A program made the translations under genes and the position numbers. The notes under the pieces were generated by a model. That model was not told the origin of the DNA. It worked only from the letters and a program-made list of their open reading frames with translations, and searched no databases. A stretch of 64,000 nt of DNA from Bromus sterilis (Eukaryota > Streptophyta > Magnoliopsida > Poales > Poaceae): the NCBI GenBank assembly GCA_950022295.1, contig OX465600.1:302136031-302200030 (forward strand), in the 5' to 3' direction. The stretch's first letter is position 1. The number at the start of each line of letters is the position of its first letter. This document shows, in pieces, positions 44,081-54,544 of this stretch.

Positions 44081-45529
44081 ACTTGAATAACTAAATAAAT
44101 ATTTATTCATTCGCTCTCTGGTCGTTCTCAGCGTTTGTTTTGAGTCTTCTACTCGGATACATGTTGGACTCCTTGGACAGAGAACGAATAAATAAAGAAA
44201 TATTTTCCATCGAATAAATAAATAAGGAACAAATATTTTCCATGAGGATGAAAATATTTATATCTTGTTGAAACAAATGAATAAATAAAATAAAAAGATC
44301 AACTGTGTAGTTTCCATCCTCAAAATCTACACGCGGCCCTTTTTTACTTGTTTATTTGTTTATTTTGCGCTGAATCTGTCACTCCTAAAAATACATTTGA
44401 GAATTGAGACCCACCACCGCCATGCCCTAGAGTTGTCGCCGTGTCCTCGCTCCGCCAATGACTCGCACCCTCTCCGGTGCCCATGTTGTGCGTCGCCGAC
44501 GCTATCGCCATCACGTTAGCAACCTACTCTGATCACACCAATAGCACACAAAGATGCAACGATTTGAGATAGCTAATTACAAGAACAAGCAAGAACAGGG
44601 GACTGGGAGGAGAGCTAGAGGTGGGAGAGAAAGAGCCGCCGCCGTTTCAGACGTGATCCAACAGGATGGCCAGAGAAATGGCCTCCTGCGGGTACTTGTA
44701 ATAGCCAGTTCCACGGCCTGGATGTTGCGGTCATCATTATGATGCTAGCCCACGGCCCAATGGGATGATTAGGAGAAGACTGCTAACACTCCTCCCTCCT
44801 TGAAAAGGAGGGTGATCTTGGCGAATCAAGAACTTCACCTCATACATGCCCCATGTTGTTAACATAGTCCAAGATGCACACACGAGCAACATCGACGACC
44901 ATTGGCATGATTCAGAACAACCCAGAGGTTTAGTCCAGTATTCTTGGAGCTAGCCGAAATGAATGCTATGTATATTGCATATTGGCCGTGAAATCACTGG
45001 CACACCATGTCGCTGCACCTTGTCATCAATTAACTGTTGCTTGGGCTCAGTGCTTGTTTTCCTGTACGAATACCATGTACTGGACTTCTTGATCATCCCT
45101 TGTGAAGTAGTTTGATGTGCTCAAACCACCCACCAATGAGCTTGTAGATAATGTTGCCAATTCAAATGAGAATTCCACACACTCTTGAATTATAATCCAC
45201 AAATAAGCTTGGAGCATTATGAATAAGTCCAAGGTACTAGTACCCTTGAAAAATGACAATAGCACTGAGAAGGTTGCAGCTGAGATCTTCCAGTTTCTCC
45301 GGTGCACCCAAGGAGCCTTGACCCCAATAGACAGGAAGAACTCCATCAGAACAAAGCTGACTACCCAGAATATTGAAAGCACGAGGCATGATGATGTTGC
45401 AAATGCATGCTAGCTATATCTCGAGGTGCTGGTCTGCTCGTTGATCTGGTCTCCGGCCGGCCAAGTAGCCCCGCCCCTTTTGACAATAATCCTACCGCCT
45501 AGGGTCTCTGCATCAGGCTAGCCAAGGAT
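44081..45529. other. Unassigned region
   Basis: 44090-44310 is AT-rich with AAATAAATAAATA-like runs. 44400-44760 is GC-moderate with a 62-codon frame of no known family. 44760-45400 holds a reverse-strand frame (45047-45382) with two hydrophobic stretches (WVVSFVLMEFFL and LDLFIMLQAYLWII). No domain, TIR, LTR or poly-A recognised. It could be old TE or gene debris. Confidence 0.35.
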
Positions 45530-46230
45530 AGATGGAGGAAGGATCGGGTTCGGGATAGAACAATGAGTCGGTTGAAGACCTAATGAAAGAACTCCGGCTC
45601 GAGGAAGATGATCTGGACGACGTGGTCGTTATGGGCGAAGAAGAGATTTCTGAGCGGCAGGTTAGATGGATAGCGATCTGTAGGGTGAACACTCCAAAAC
45701 CCATCAGTCAGTTCTGGTTTTTCAAGACCATCAAGGTTGCTTGGGATCTGGCGAAGGATCTAAAGATCCTCCCCTTCAAAAGCAACTTGTTCACCTTGCA
45801 GTTTACGTGATGGAGGAAGGCCCTTGGTCCTATCGTGGCAATGCTGTCATGCTAGCGCCATATGACAGCTGAACTTGTCCTCGTCGATAGCTCTTGATAC
45901 AATGGATATATGGTTGCAAGTGCATGATCTTCCGGATGGGTACTTTCCACTGCCAAAATTACTTGCGGGCAAGATCGGGGAATTTATGTATGTCAAATCG
46001 AAGATGCAAGACTTTGAAGGTAATTTCTTCAGAGTTAAAGTCAAGATGAACTCTTCAACAAACCTCTCAAAACATCGTCTCTCTGGTGAAGAACAAAAAT
46101 GAGAGATCTCACTCGTTAGGTTCGAGCGGCTACTTGATTGGTGTTCGGTGTGTGGCTATCTCGCACATGTGTTTAAACATTAAAGAGTGCGGCGATGGGG
46201 TTCATCCACTGCATGCCACTTGGTACAAGG
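45530..46230 (+). pseudogene. LINE ORF1 fragment (DUF4283 and zinc knuckle), second locus
   Basis: Closely related to 28649-29335 but better preserved: acidic N-terminus (RLEEDDLDDVVVMGEEE), DUF4283 core with FWFFKTIKVAWDLAKDLK and SNLFTLQF, then in other frames PWSYRGNAVMLAPY, DIWLQVHDLPDGYFP, and the knuckle CSVCGYLAHVFK...ECGDG. At least two frameshifts and an early stop. The coding sequence ends abruptly at 46230, where a copia LTR begins. Confidence 0.8.
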
Positions 46231-46598
46231 TGTAAGAATTAAACACGGTTTCCAGTCTGTGTCCGGTATGAGCCGAAATAGTGCACCGAGTAGGATTGTA
46301 GTATAGCTAGGTTTGCTACTATATATACTAGGCTATACCCCGATAATCTGAACACCCATCAAAAAAGAGAAATACAAAATATTGAACAGGATCAACACGA
46401 TCCTGTAGCTATCAAAAGAGTTTCCGCCGGCTGAGTTGATTGATCAAGTTTAGCTAGCTCACAACGCAGGAGTTTCTGATAGACACGTACGTACGCTATT
46501 GCCAAGAAGGATCCATCAAGCTGCTTGCTTGTTGTTTGTCTAGCTAGCATGTGTTTCGGCTCCTCAAGAATACGAGCTAGTGCTTAAAAAAGCCAACA
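46231..46598 (+). repeat. 5' LTR of the copia element
   Basis: 368 bp from TGTAAGAATTAAACACGG to AAAAAAGCCAACA. Preceded by CAAGG, the likely target duplication. Contains CTACTATATATACTAGG as TATA box. Confidence 0.9.
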
Positions 46599-46600
46599 AT

Positions 46601-46613
46601 TGGTATCAAAGCC
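46601..46613 (+). promoter_or_regulatory. Primer binding site, initiator tRNA-Met type
   Basis: TGGTATCAAAGCC begins two bases after the LTR. The standard plant copia site is TGGTATCAGAGC; one base differs. Confidence 0.85.
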
Positions 46614-46626
46614 TCGACGATCTACG

Positions 46627-48988
46627 ATGAATAGCAACGTGAAGTCTGTTAACTCTGGGTCCGGCAATGACGGTTTCAAGACGAGCAAGGCCGGCAAAGG
46701 TGGTTCCAAACGGATTAAGTCCAGCAACGACGGATCGAAGGCGAACAAAACAGACGGAAACGGGAAGAAGGGCGGGTAGTCAGCGACAAGTGGTGGAGGA
46801 ACGGGCGGCGTCAAAGTAACGACACATCGCAACATCCCCATCCAGTACCCGATGCTGACCGACACCAACTACGGCGTGTGGGCTGTAAAGATGAAGATTA
46901 TTCTCCGAATCCTCCGAGTGTGGCAGGCAGTCACCGACGACGACGTCGACGATGAGTGCGACGAAGGTGCCATGGCTGCCATATCCTAGTCTATACCAGA
47001 CTCCGTGCTGATGACATTGGCGGGGTACGAGACGGCAAGAGAGGCATGGAACGCACTCAAAGAGACGAGGATTGGAGAAGATCGCGTCACGAAGGCTCGG
47101 GCACAAGTGCTGAAGCACCAACTTCACAAGTTGCAGATGGAGGAAACTGAATCGGTGAACGAATATGCCATGCGTGTGACTACTCTGGTGGGAGAGATCC
47201 GTGCGCTTGGTGCAAATCTCGGTGAAGTCAAGATTGTGGAGAAGTGTTTCAGTTCTGTGACCGATAAATTCACATACATCATCGGCACGCTTGAGCAGAT
47301 TATGGACATCGAGGACATGACCATAATGGAGGCGATCGGACGCCTGCGGACATGGGAAGACAATGCCCGCGGTTGTCGAAAAGGCAAGCGACGAGGTGAA
47401 GATCAACTCCTGTGCATGGGCGCATATTGGGAGACTCTAAGTAGCAAGGGAAGACGCGGCGATGGCAAATGTTCAAGTAACACGAAGCGTGACGGACACA
47501 TCGGAAAAGGAAAAGGAAGAGGCAAGCCACAAGGTAGTGGAAGAGCCAACCGATCTAAAGAGCCGGAGCCACGGAACTTTGATATGTCGAAGGTCAAGTG
47601 CTACAACTGCAATGAGATGGGTCACTTTGCGAGGGATTGTCCGGAGCCTAACAAACGTGAGATCAAGGAAAATTTGGCGAAGCAGGAAGACGATGATCAA
47701 GGTCTTCTGATGGCCGAAGTTTGTGATACGATCAAGACGGTGGTTGAAAAACCAACCCGGGAGGTGCTACTTAAAGAGAAGAAGGTGGTACCAAAGTTAT
47801 CTCGGAGTCATGACATGGAGGGTCCAACGACGAAGAACGAACACAAGCTGGAGGTTCAAGCTCTACGCACAGATCATGGCGGGGAGTTTACGTCGAACAA
47901 GGTCAACAACTACTGCAAGAAGATTGGCACGGAAAGGTTCCTCACGGTACCTTATACGCCGCAACAGAACGGTGTTGTTGAAAGGCGCAATCAAACCACC
48001 GATGACATGGCGAGAAGCTTACTCAAGAGCATGAACATGCCAGGGGCCATTAGGGGAGAAGCTGTCACGACGACAGTCTATCTTATCTCAACCGGGCTCC
48101 AACGAAGGCGGTGATCAGTAAAAGTCCGTATGAAGCAATTTACGGACATGATGATGATGCAAGAGAGGTTGTCCAGGTGGATGGCGGAACGCCCAACCAA
48201 GGTGATCACGAAGGCAATCACCATGGTGCCGACGCTAATGATGATGCGGAAGGGTCGCATGATAGCGACAATGACGCACACGACGCGAGTGGAGATCTTG
48301 GGGGTGACAACGACAATCAAGATAATGGTCACGGTCGCAAGGACGAGGATGCCAACGAACCGGCATCACCCGAAACTCCATCATCTTCCTCAAATGCATC
48401 GACGCTGGCACAATTTGTGCCGCCTCCTTCGCAAGCCACGGACTATTCTGGGCATCATTTCTACAAGACCCTCGAAGAAATCTACAAGAACGCAAATCCA
48501 GCTACGCTCAAGTACTCCGGACTATGTTTTCTCGGAGTTGAGGAGCCGGCGAATTTCGTAGAGGCGAGCAAGAATCCAAGTTGGATGCACGCCATGGATG
48601 AGGAGATAAAGGCGATTGAGAACAATGGCACGTGGACTTTGGTAACCCGACCTTCCAACCACAAGGCCATAGGTTTGAATTGGGTTTACAAATTACAGAA
48701 GGACACGCAAGGTGCTATTGAGAAGTACAAGGAAAGACTCATCACAAAGGGCTACGTACAACGTCAAGAAGTCGACTATGAGGAGGTTATTGCACCACTT
48801 GCTCGACTCGAGACTGTGAGGTTGCTCCTAGCCTTGGCAGCACAAGAGGATTGGAAGGTTCATCACATGGATGTTAAATCCGCTTTCCTCAACGGTGACC
48901 TCACGGAAGAAGTGTTCATGGAACAACCCCTTGGCTACGAGAAGAAAGGCCAAGAACATAAAGTTTACAAGCTCAAGAAGGCACTATC
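46627..48988 (+). pseudogene. Copia gag-pol with internal deletion
   Basis: From ATG 46627: a Gly/Ser/Lys-rich leader with a TAG near 46777, then gag (DTNYGVWAVKMKIIL; another TAG near 46987; a UBN2-like region; zinc knuckle CNEMGHFARDC with all CCHC ligands). Gag passes directly into the second half of integrase (LRTDHGGEF, YTPQQNGVVERRNQ). Protease and the integrase HHCC and first Asp are missing. A frameshift near 48095 is followed by the acidic spacer and RT (WVYKLQKDTQG, HHMDVKSAFLNGDLTEEV, KLKKAL). RT ends at the CACTA insertion. Confidence 0.9.
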
Positions 48989-49345
48989 ACTACTTGGAAA
49001 AAGCTTATAGGTAGAGGCTTAACAGTAGCGCCCTTTAAAGACGGGTGCTACTGCTAATTAGCAGTAGCGCGCTATATGGACGCTCGCTATTGATATGCAT
49101 GTATCAGTAGCGCCGCATCTGTAGACACACTACTGGTAAAGGTGGTCCCCACCAAACCCTGCTGACAAGTTGTAGTAGCAGCGCCCCCTGGAAAGCCTGC
49201 TACTACTATCTACTTATCAGTAGCGCCGTTCCGTTCCGCCCGCTGCTGCTAAAGTGGACCCAACTTAACCCATAGGCCCACAAATAGCAGCAGCGCGTTC
49301 TCTAAAGGGTCGCTACTACTAACAAAAAAGAAGTAGCCCCGTAGC
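48989..49345 (+). repeat. TIR and subterminal repeats of CACTA 2
   Basis: Terminal CACTACTTGGAAAAAGC is followed by many CAGTAGCGC / GCTACTGC motifs, often paired as palindromes across GC-rich loops. These are the expected binding sites for the element's DNA-binding protein. Confidence 0.85.
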
Positions 49346-49951
49346 GGTACAGGCGCAGCAGCCACCTTTTCACCAACCATCCCCCTCCCCCCTCCTCTCT
49401 CTCCCTCACTTGCTTCTTTCTCATTCCTTCTCCTACCTCTTGTCCATCTCCATTAATGCATTACACCATCTCCATTAATGCACTACACACCATCTTCATT
49501 AATGCAATATCTCTCTTTCCTTCTAATTTTCTCCTCCTCCACCACCACATATCAAGCATAAATGCATCTAGCTATCTCTCTTTCTCACCTTTGTCTCCTT
49601 CCCCTCACTAGCTAGTGCAAGCTTCTCCCAAGTGTGATATTTTAACAAAAGGTATATACTCTCTCTCTCTCTCTTAATTAATTACTAGCTAGCTAGCTAG
49701 GTACGTGGATGCATGAGATGTGAGTAAAAAATTCTGCTTTGCATCAATGAAAATATTTGTGTGTGTGTATGGGTGTGTGATATGAGAGTTTGCCTATGTT
49801 TTTCCGAAATGTCGATTTACTTCCGTTTCGGCGAATTTTGGGCAAACTCTATATGTCCTATTTTTAGGAAGGTCATGCCGAATTTTTGTATGACTTTGAT
49901 ATGCATATGCATGTCGTTATAATCTTTTGTTTGTATAACTCGTAGGCGACC
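49346..49951 (+). promoter_or_regulatory. Leader and probable intron upstream of the CACTA 2 transposase
   Basis: Contains CT-rich runs (49650-49675), then a block at 49793-49905 (GCCTATGTTTTTCCG, TTCCGTTTCGGCGAA, GGTCATGCCGAA) that is homologous to 54323-54420 in front of the second gene. TATAACTCGTAG at 49946 is a plausible splice acceptor just before the ATG. Confidence 0.55.
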
Positions 49952-52900
49952 ATGAAGGTCTGTGGAAGGATGGTGGATAGATACTTGCGATCCGCAGTGG
50001 ACGACATGATTGAAAAAAATGAAAAGGAGATTTTATGTCCGTGTCGAAAATGCAAAGAATGCGTCTGGCTGGACCCCTTTAAGGGTGGACGTTTGAAGGC
50101 GCACCTGCTTAGATATGGTTTCATGGATGGCTATACTCGATGGATAACTGAAGATGATGATGACGATATCGACGGTGTAACCAATAACCCCATGGCAGCG
50201 GATGAAGAGATGATTGATGGATCCGAAGACAAAGAGGGCGCTGGATATGAAGGCGGAGAAGAGGCCGCACATGGTAATGGCGGAGAAGATCAGGCCGAAC
50301 ATGACGGAGAAGATGCGGACATGACGGATCCTTCGTCGCTACTAAATTCAATCGTGCGGGGCCCTCATGTTCGAGACCTTCTTCGCAAGAAGACGACTAG
50401 CGACAGAGCTGGTTCTAGAGAGGAGGCCAAGTTGGAGCAACTGGAGGTAGACTCGAAGACTCCATTGTATGATGGTTGCGCTCCTGAGGTGACCCGCTTG
50501 AGTTTCACGCTCGAACTTCAAAAGATGAAGGCTAAAAACAAATGGAGCGACAAAAGCCTTGATGATCATCTCAAGTATCTAAACAACACAGTTCTTCCCC
50601 CGGGGAACCTTTGTCCTACTAGTGTCGATGAGGCCAAGAAGATTGTGTGCCCTCTTGATCTGCCGCACATTAGATATCATGCATGCATCAACGATTGCAT
50701 CATTTATCGGAACGAGAACGCAGAAAAAACCAGTTGTCCGATGTGCAATGCTGATAGATACAAGAAGGCCGGAAAGAAATGTCCTCAGAAAGTTGTATGG
50801 TACTTTCCGATCATTCCTCGTCTGCAGCGTTATTTCGTAGATCCTAAGGAAGCTGAGCTCATGCGGTGGCACGCGGTCAGGAAGGTGCCCGATGATGGAG
50901 ATGATCCGAAGATGAGACACCCTGTGGATGGAAGCCAGTGGAGAGCGTTGAACGCCGAATATGGATTTCATCTTGATCCAAGGAACGTCATGCTTGGCGT
51001 GAGTTCAGATGGCATGAATCCGTTTGGCAAGCAGAACACCAACCATAGAACATGGCCCGTGTTTGTATGGATGTACAATATTCCCCCGTGGAAGTGCATG
51101 AAGACAAAGTACATACACATGAGCATTCTGATTCAAGGGCCGAAACAGCCGGGAAATAATATTAATCTATATCTCGAGCTATTGAAAGAGGAGCTAGAAA
51201 TGTTATGGAAATCACCAGTCAAGACATGGGATGCTTTCGAAAAAGAATATTTCTATATGAAAGCCGCGGTGCTGACGACGGTGCACGATTATCTCGGTTA
51301 CGGATATGTATCAGGCCAGGTGTGCCATGGATATTGCGGATGCACGAGGTGCATGGATGATACAACGTCTCAGCAGCTAACGAAAGATGGTGGGTCTGCA
51401 AAAATCGTGTACATGGGGCATCGAAGATGGCTCGAGAAGAATGACCCGTGGAGAAACCGTGGAGATCTATTCAAGGTGAGACTGAGCATCTAGGACCTCC
51501 ACGTAAGAGGAGCGGCGCCGAAATTGATGAGTTGTTGAAAAACTGGAAAGAGTGCCCCGCGCCTGGAAAGATGAAAAAACCGGAGCCGCTGCTGAAGGTA
51601 TGGAAAACAAGGTCTGTTTTCTGGGACTTGGAGTACTGGCCCAAACTCGATACACCTCATTGTCTTGATCAAATGCATATCACGAACAATGTTCACGAGA
51701 GTTTTCTTGGCACACTGATGAACATGCCGGAGAAGACCAAGGATGGGCCGAAGGAAAGAAGAGACTTGGAAGATTTGGAAATAAGGGCAGATCTCTACAT
51801 GCCCCGTAAAACGGCCGAGACAGAGACGGAGACAGAGGTGGGGACAGCAGGAGGGGCAAAAAAGTAAAGAAGAAGGAAGAGATATTTTGCCCCCCTTCTT
51901 GCTTCACCTTCAATACGAAGGAGATCGATCAATTTTTCAAGTGTCTTACCGGAATAAAAGTTAGTTCCGGTTACTGTGGGAAGATAAGCAGATATCTAGA
52001 CATGCAGAAAAAAGGTTCAGCGGGATGAAGTCTCATGACTGTCACATGATGATGACGCAGATACTACCGGTTGCCCTTAGAGGGATAATGGACAAGCACG
52101 TCCGTGACACGCTTACTGGTTTCTGTAATTTTTTCGATGTTATCTCTCGAAAGTCGATCAGTTCGAAGCAGCTCACAAGGCTACAGGAAGATATTGTTGT
52201 CATACTATGTGAGCTCGAGATGTACTTCCCGCCCGCGTTCTTTGACGTCATGGTGCATCTGTGTGTCCACATTGTGGACGACGTCATCGACCTTGGCCCG
52301 TCATACCTGCACAACATGATGTCGTTCGAGAGGATGAATGGGGTCATCAAAGGATTCGTTCGTAACATGTCCCGACCAGATGGAAGCATCGTACAGGGCT
52401 ATCTGACACAAGAGTGCATCTCTTTCTGCGAGAATTATCTAAGCAACGGAGATGACGACGTCCCTGTTGTTGGTTTGCCCGTTAACAAGCACCATGGGAG
52501 GCTCGGAGGGAACTGCATGTCGACCACTGAGATCGACGCAATGACTTTGACAGGGAAAACTTAGTAGTGCTACAACATCTTGACGTGGTAGACCCTTTCG
52601 TGACACTGCACAAAGAAACCATCACCAAGAAGTACCATGACCAGGGCCTACGCAAGACGGACGCCGAAGTTACTAGAGAGCACAACTCCACTTTCTTGCC
52701 TTGGTTCAAAGAGCATGTTCTTGCCAATCCCCCGGAAGAGGGGTCTACAGACGCATTGCTCATATACGCCTTAGCACATGGCCCTTCTGTCAACTTACTC
52801 ACCTATCAGGCATACGATATAAATGGATACATGTTCTATACGGAGGTTAGAGATATGAAAAGTGATTTCCAGAACTCGGGGGTGACGATAGAATGCATGA

Positions 52901-53421
52901 CTGACGACAACGGCTCAACTGAAAGATATTACGGAAGGGTCGAAGAGATCTGGGAGCTTAACTACTCTGGACTACACAATGCGACGATGTTCCGTGTCAG
53001 ATGGGCTAAGAATGTCGAAAGAGAAAACCGGTATTTCACTACTATGTCTATACCCGACGCCAAGAGCTCTACCGTGAACGTGATCGCCAAAAATGAGCCA
53101 TGGATACATGCTAAGCACGTGACACAATGTTTCTACATAACCGACCCGAGCAATCCCAGCCGTGTTGTCGTGAGGAGAGGCAAAAGAAACATGATCGGAA
53201 TGGATGGAGTCGCCAACATAGAAGACTATGACCAGTACGGCAACCCGATGAGGGAAGATGACGACGACGATGAATCATATGTCAGAAGAAGAATGAAGAC
53301 TACATTACCTATGAAATATCGTACTCCATGGAAAAGGAAAAGTCACAACGAGGGCCTAAATAATTCGGAAACGAACAAAAAAGGAAAGAAGCTAATCACT
53401 AAGAAACGTCCTCGACGCTGA
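49952..53421 (+). pseudogene. TNP2-type CACTA transposase, frameshifted
   Basis: First frame (49952-51480): N-terminal transposase-associated domain (MVDRYLRSAVDDM, PCRKCKEC, LRYGFMDGYTRW), an acidic linker, a Cys-rich segment (YHACINDCIIY, SCPMCNADRY), and the Transposase_21 core (GVSSDGMNPFGKQNTNHRTW, YNIPPWKCMK, ILIQGPKQPGNN, DYLGYGYVSGQ). A frameshift near 51475 leads to KTRSVFWDLEYWPKLDTPHCLD and DQMHITNNVHESFLGT. Another near 51857 leads to the DUF4218 region (KSHDCHMMMTQILPVALRG, MMSFERMNGVIKGFVRN). A third near 52535 leads to the DUF4216 region (YYGRVEEIWELNYSG). It excises and reinserts the element; at least three frameshifts make this copy non-functional. Confidence 0.9.
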
Positions 53422-53606
53422 GAAAGTAAATGTGTGTTGTAATATATATATGCATCTATTTTGTATACTTGCACTTTAACCACGTTATCGATCGGTCAAA
53501 TTATATATTGCCGCTGTTAAATATACATTATATAAATTGTATCGGTCGTTGTTCGGAAAAAAAAATAAAAAGGAAATGAAAAGAGGAAAAAAATGCCAGA
53601 AATATC
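53422..53606. other. Downstream region of the transposase gene
   Basis: AT-rich, no gene. Contains TATATATATGCATC and an A-rich stretch at 53558-53592; possibly the 3' untranslated region. Confidence 0.4.
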
Positions 53607-53765
53607 AGTAGCGTGCTCTGACAGGGCCCACTACTGCTAAGTTTAGCAGTAGCGCGCTCTGACAGGGCCCGCTACTGCTAAGTTTAGCAGTAGCGCTCGC
53701 TGACAGGGCCCGCTACTGCTAAACTTAGCAGTAGCGCGCGCTGACAGGGCCCGCTACTGCTATTT
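53607..53765 (+). repeat. Internal CAGTAGCGC palindromic tandem repeats of CACTA 2
   Basis: Four imperfect tandem copies of about 47 bp, each GCAGTAGCGCGC, TGACAGGGCCCGC, TACTGCTAA, so each pair of neighbours can form a hairpin (CAGTAGCG with CGCTACTG). They resemble the subterminal repeats at 49018-49340 but lie between the two genes of the element. Confidence 0.9.
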
Positions 53766-54544
53766 TTCACTTAAACCGGTCGGGCGGGTTCTTCTTTTCA
53801 TTCCCGGCCTCTATCTCTCCCTCTCTCCCTCTCGAACTCCTCCCCGGCCGTCGTCGTCGTCGCCGCGCCTCCGCGGCCCCACCCTCGTCGCCGGTGCCCC
53901 GCCTCTTCCTCCTCTGCACGGTAGGTGTTTGTGAAAATGAGCCTCTCCGGTGAGCGCTGCAACTCTTCCATCTCTCTTGCTGTTCCTTGCACTGCCTGCT
54001 GCGGCTGCTTGTTGTTCCTGCCGGTGCCCACTGCCAAGGCCATGGCCATGGTGTATGGGCAAGTGTTTGCGCATGGCCTGTGTGTGCGTGTGTATTGTGA
54101 GTGTGTGCAACACGCTTGCATGGTGTGTGCGTGCTCTGCCCGTGCACTGCTGCTGCCGGCCACGCTGCTGCTTGCCACCCGTGCACTGCTGCCGCTGCAA
54201 GTAGGAGTAACAAGCTTTAAATTTTTTAGGAGTTTGTATGAACTTTTGGAGTTGAAAATGCAAATGAAATGATATTGTGTACGAATTTTCTTCTTTTTTC
54301 CATATGCAGGGATCCGAGAGGCCTATGTTTTGCCGGAATGTTCATTTATTTCCGTTCCGGCAAATTTCAGGTTCCCGATATGTCCACTTTTTAGCAAAGG
54401 TCATGCCGAAATTTACCGTGAATTTCGACATGACTTGTGCTACAAAGTATGACATATCGAGTGCGCGGTATTTGATAGGACGGTATTTAGTATTTTTTTA
54501 TAGTTTGAGAATTAAACTTGGAGACTAAATATATCGTAGGAAAC
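53766..54544 (+). promoter_or_regulatory. Leader and probable intron upstream of CACTA 2 second gene
   Basis: GC-rich leader (53785-53920) with overlapping frames on both strands, then a block at 54323-54420 homologous to 49793-49905. AAATATATCGTAG ending at 54538 is a plausible acceptor directly before the ATG of the second gene, as for the transposase gene. Confidence 0.5.

Larger units (their letters stand above)
46231..48988 (+). mobile_element. Copia LTR retrotransposon, left part, split by CACTA 2
   Basis: 5' LTR at 46231-46598, primer site, gag, integrase remnant and first half of RT, all on the plus strand. The element stops within RT at 48988 where a CACTA transposon is inserted. 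The missing part (rest of RT, RNase H, 3' LTR) must lie beyond the CACTA and the nested gypsies, outside the window. Same family as 29341-32940, but inserted 20 bp away in the equivalent LINE sequence. Confidence 0.9.

Noticed and set aside
52562..52567. TAG TAG as a stop separating two transposase genes
   Set aside because: In the other frame the same bases read through as part of the conserved block leading to VLQHLDVVDP, so this is a frameshift slightly upstream within one transposase, not two genes.
53767..54272. Overlapping frames up to 150 codons before the second CACTA gene
   Set aside because: Several frames on both strands of a GC-rich leader; none matches a family and the homologous leader of the first gene has no such frame.
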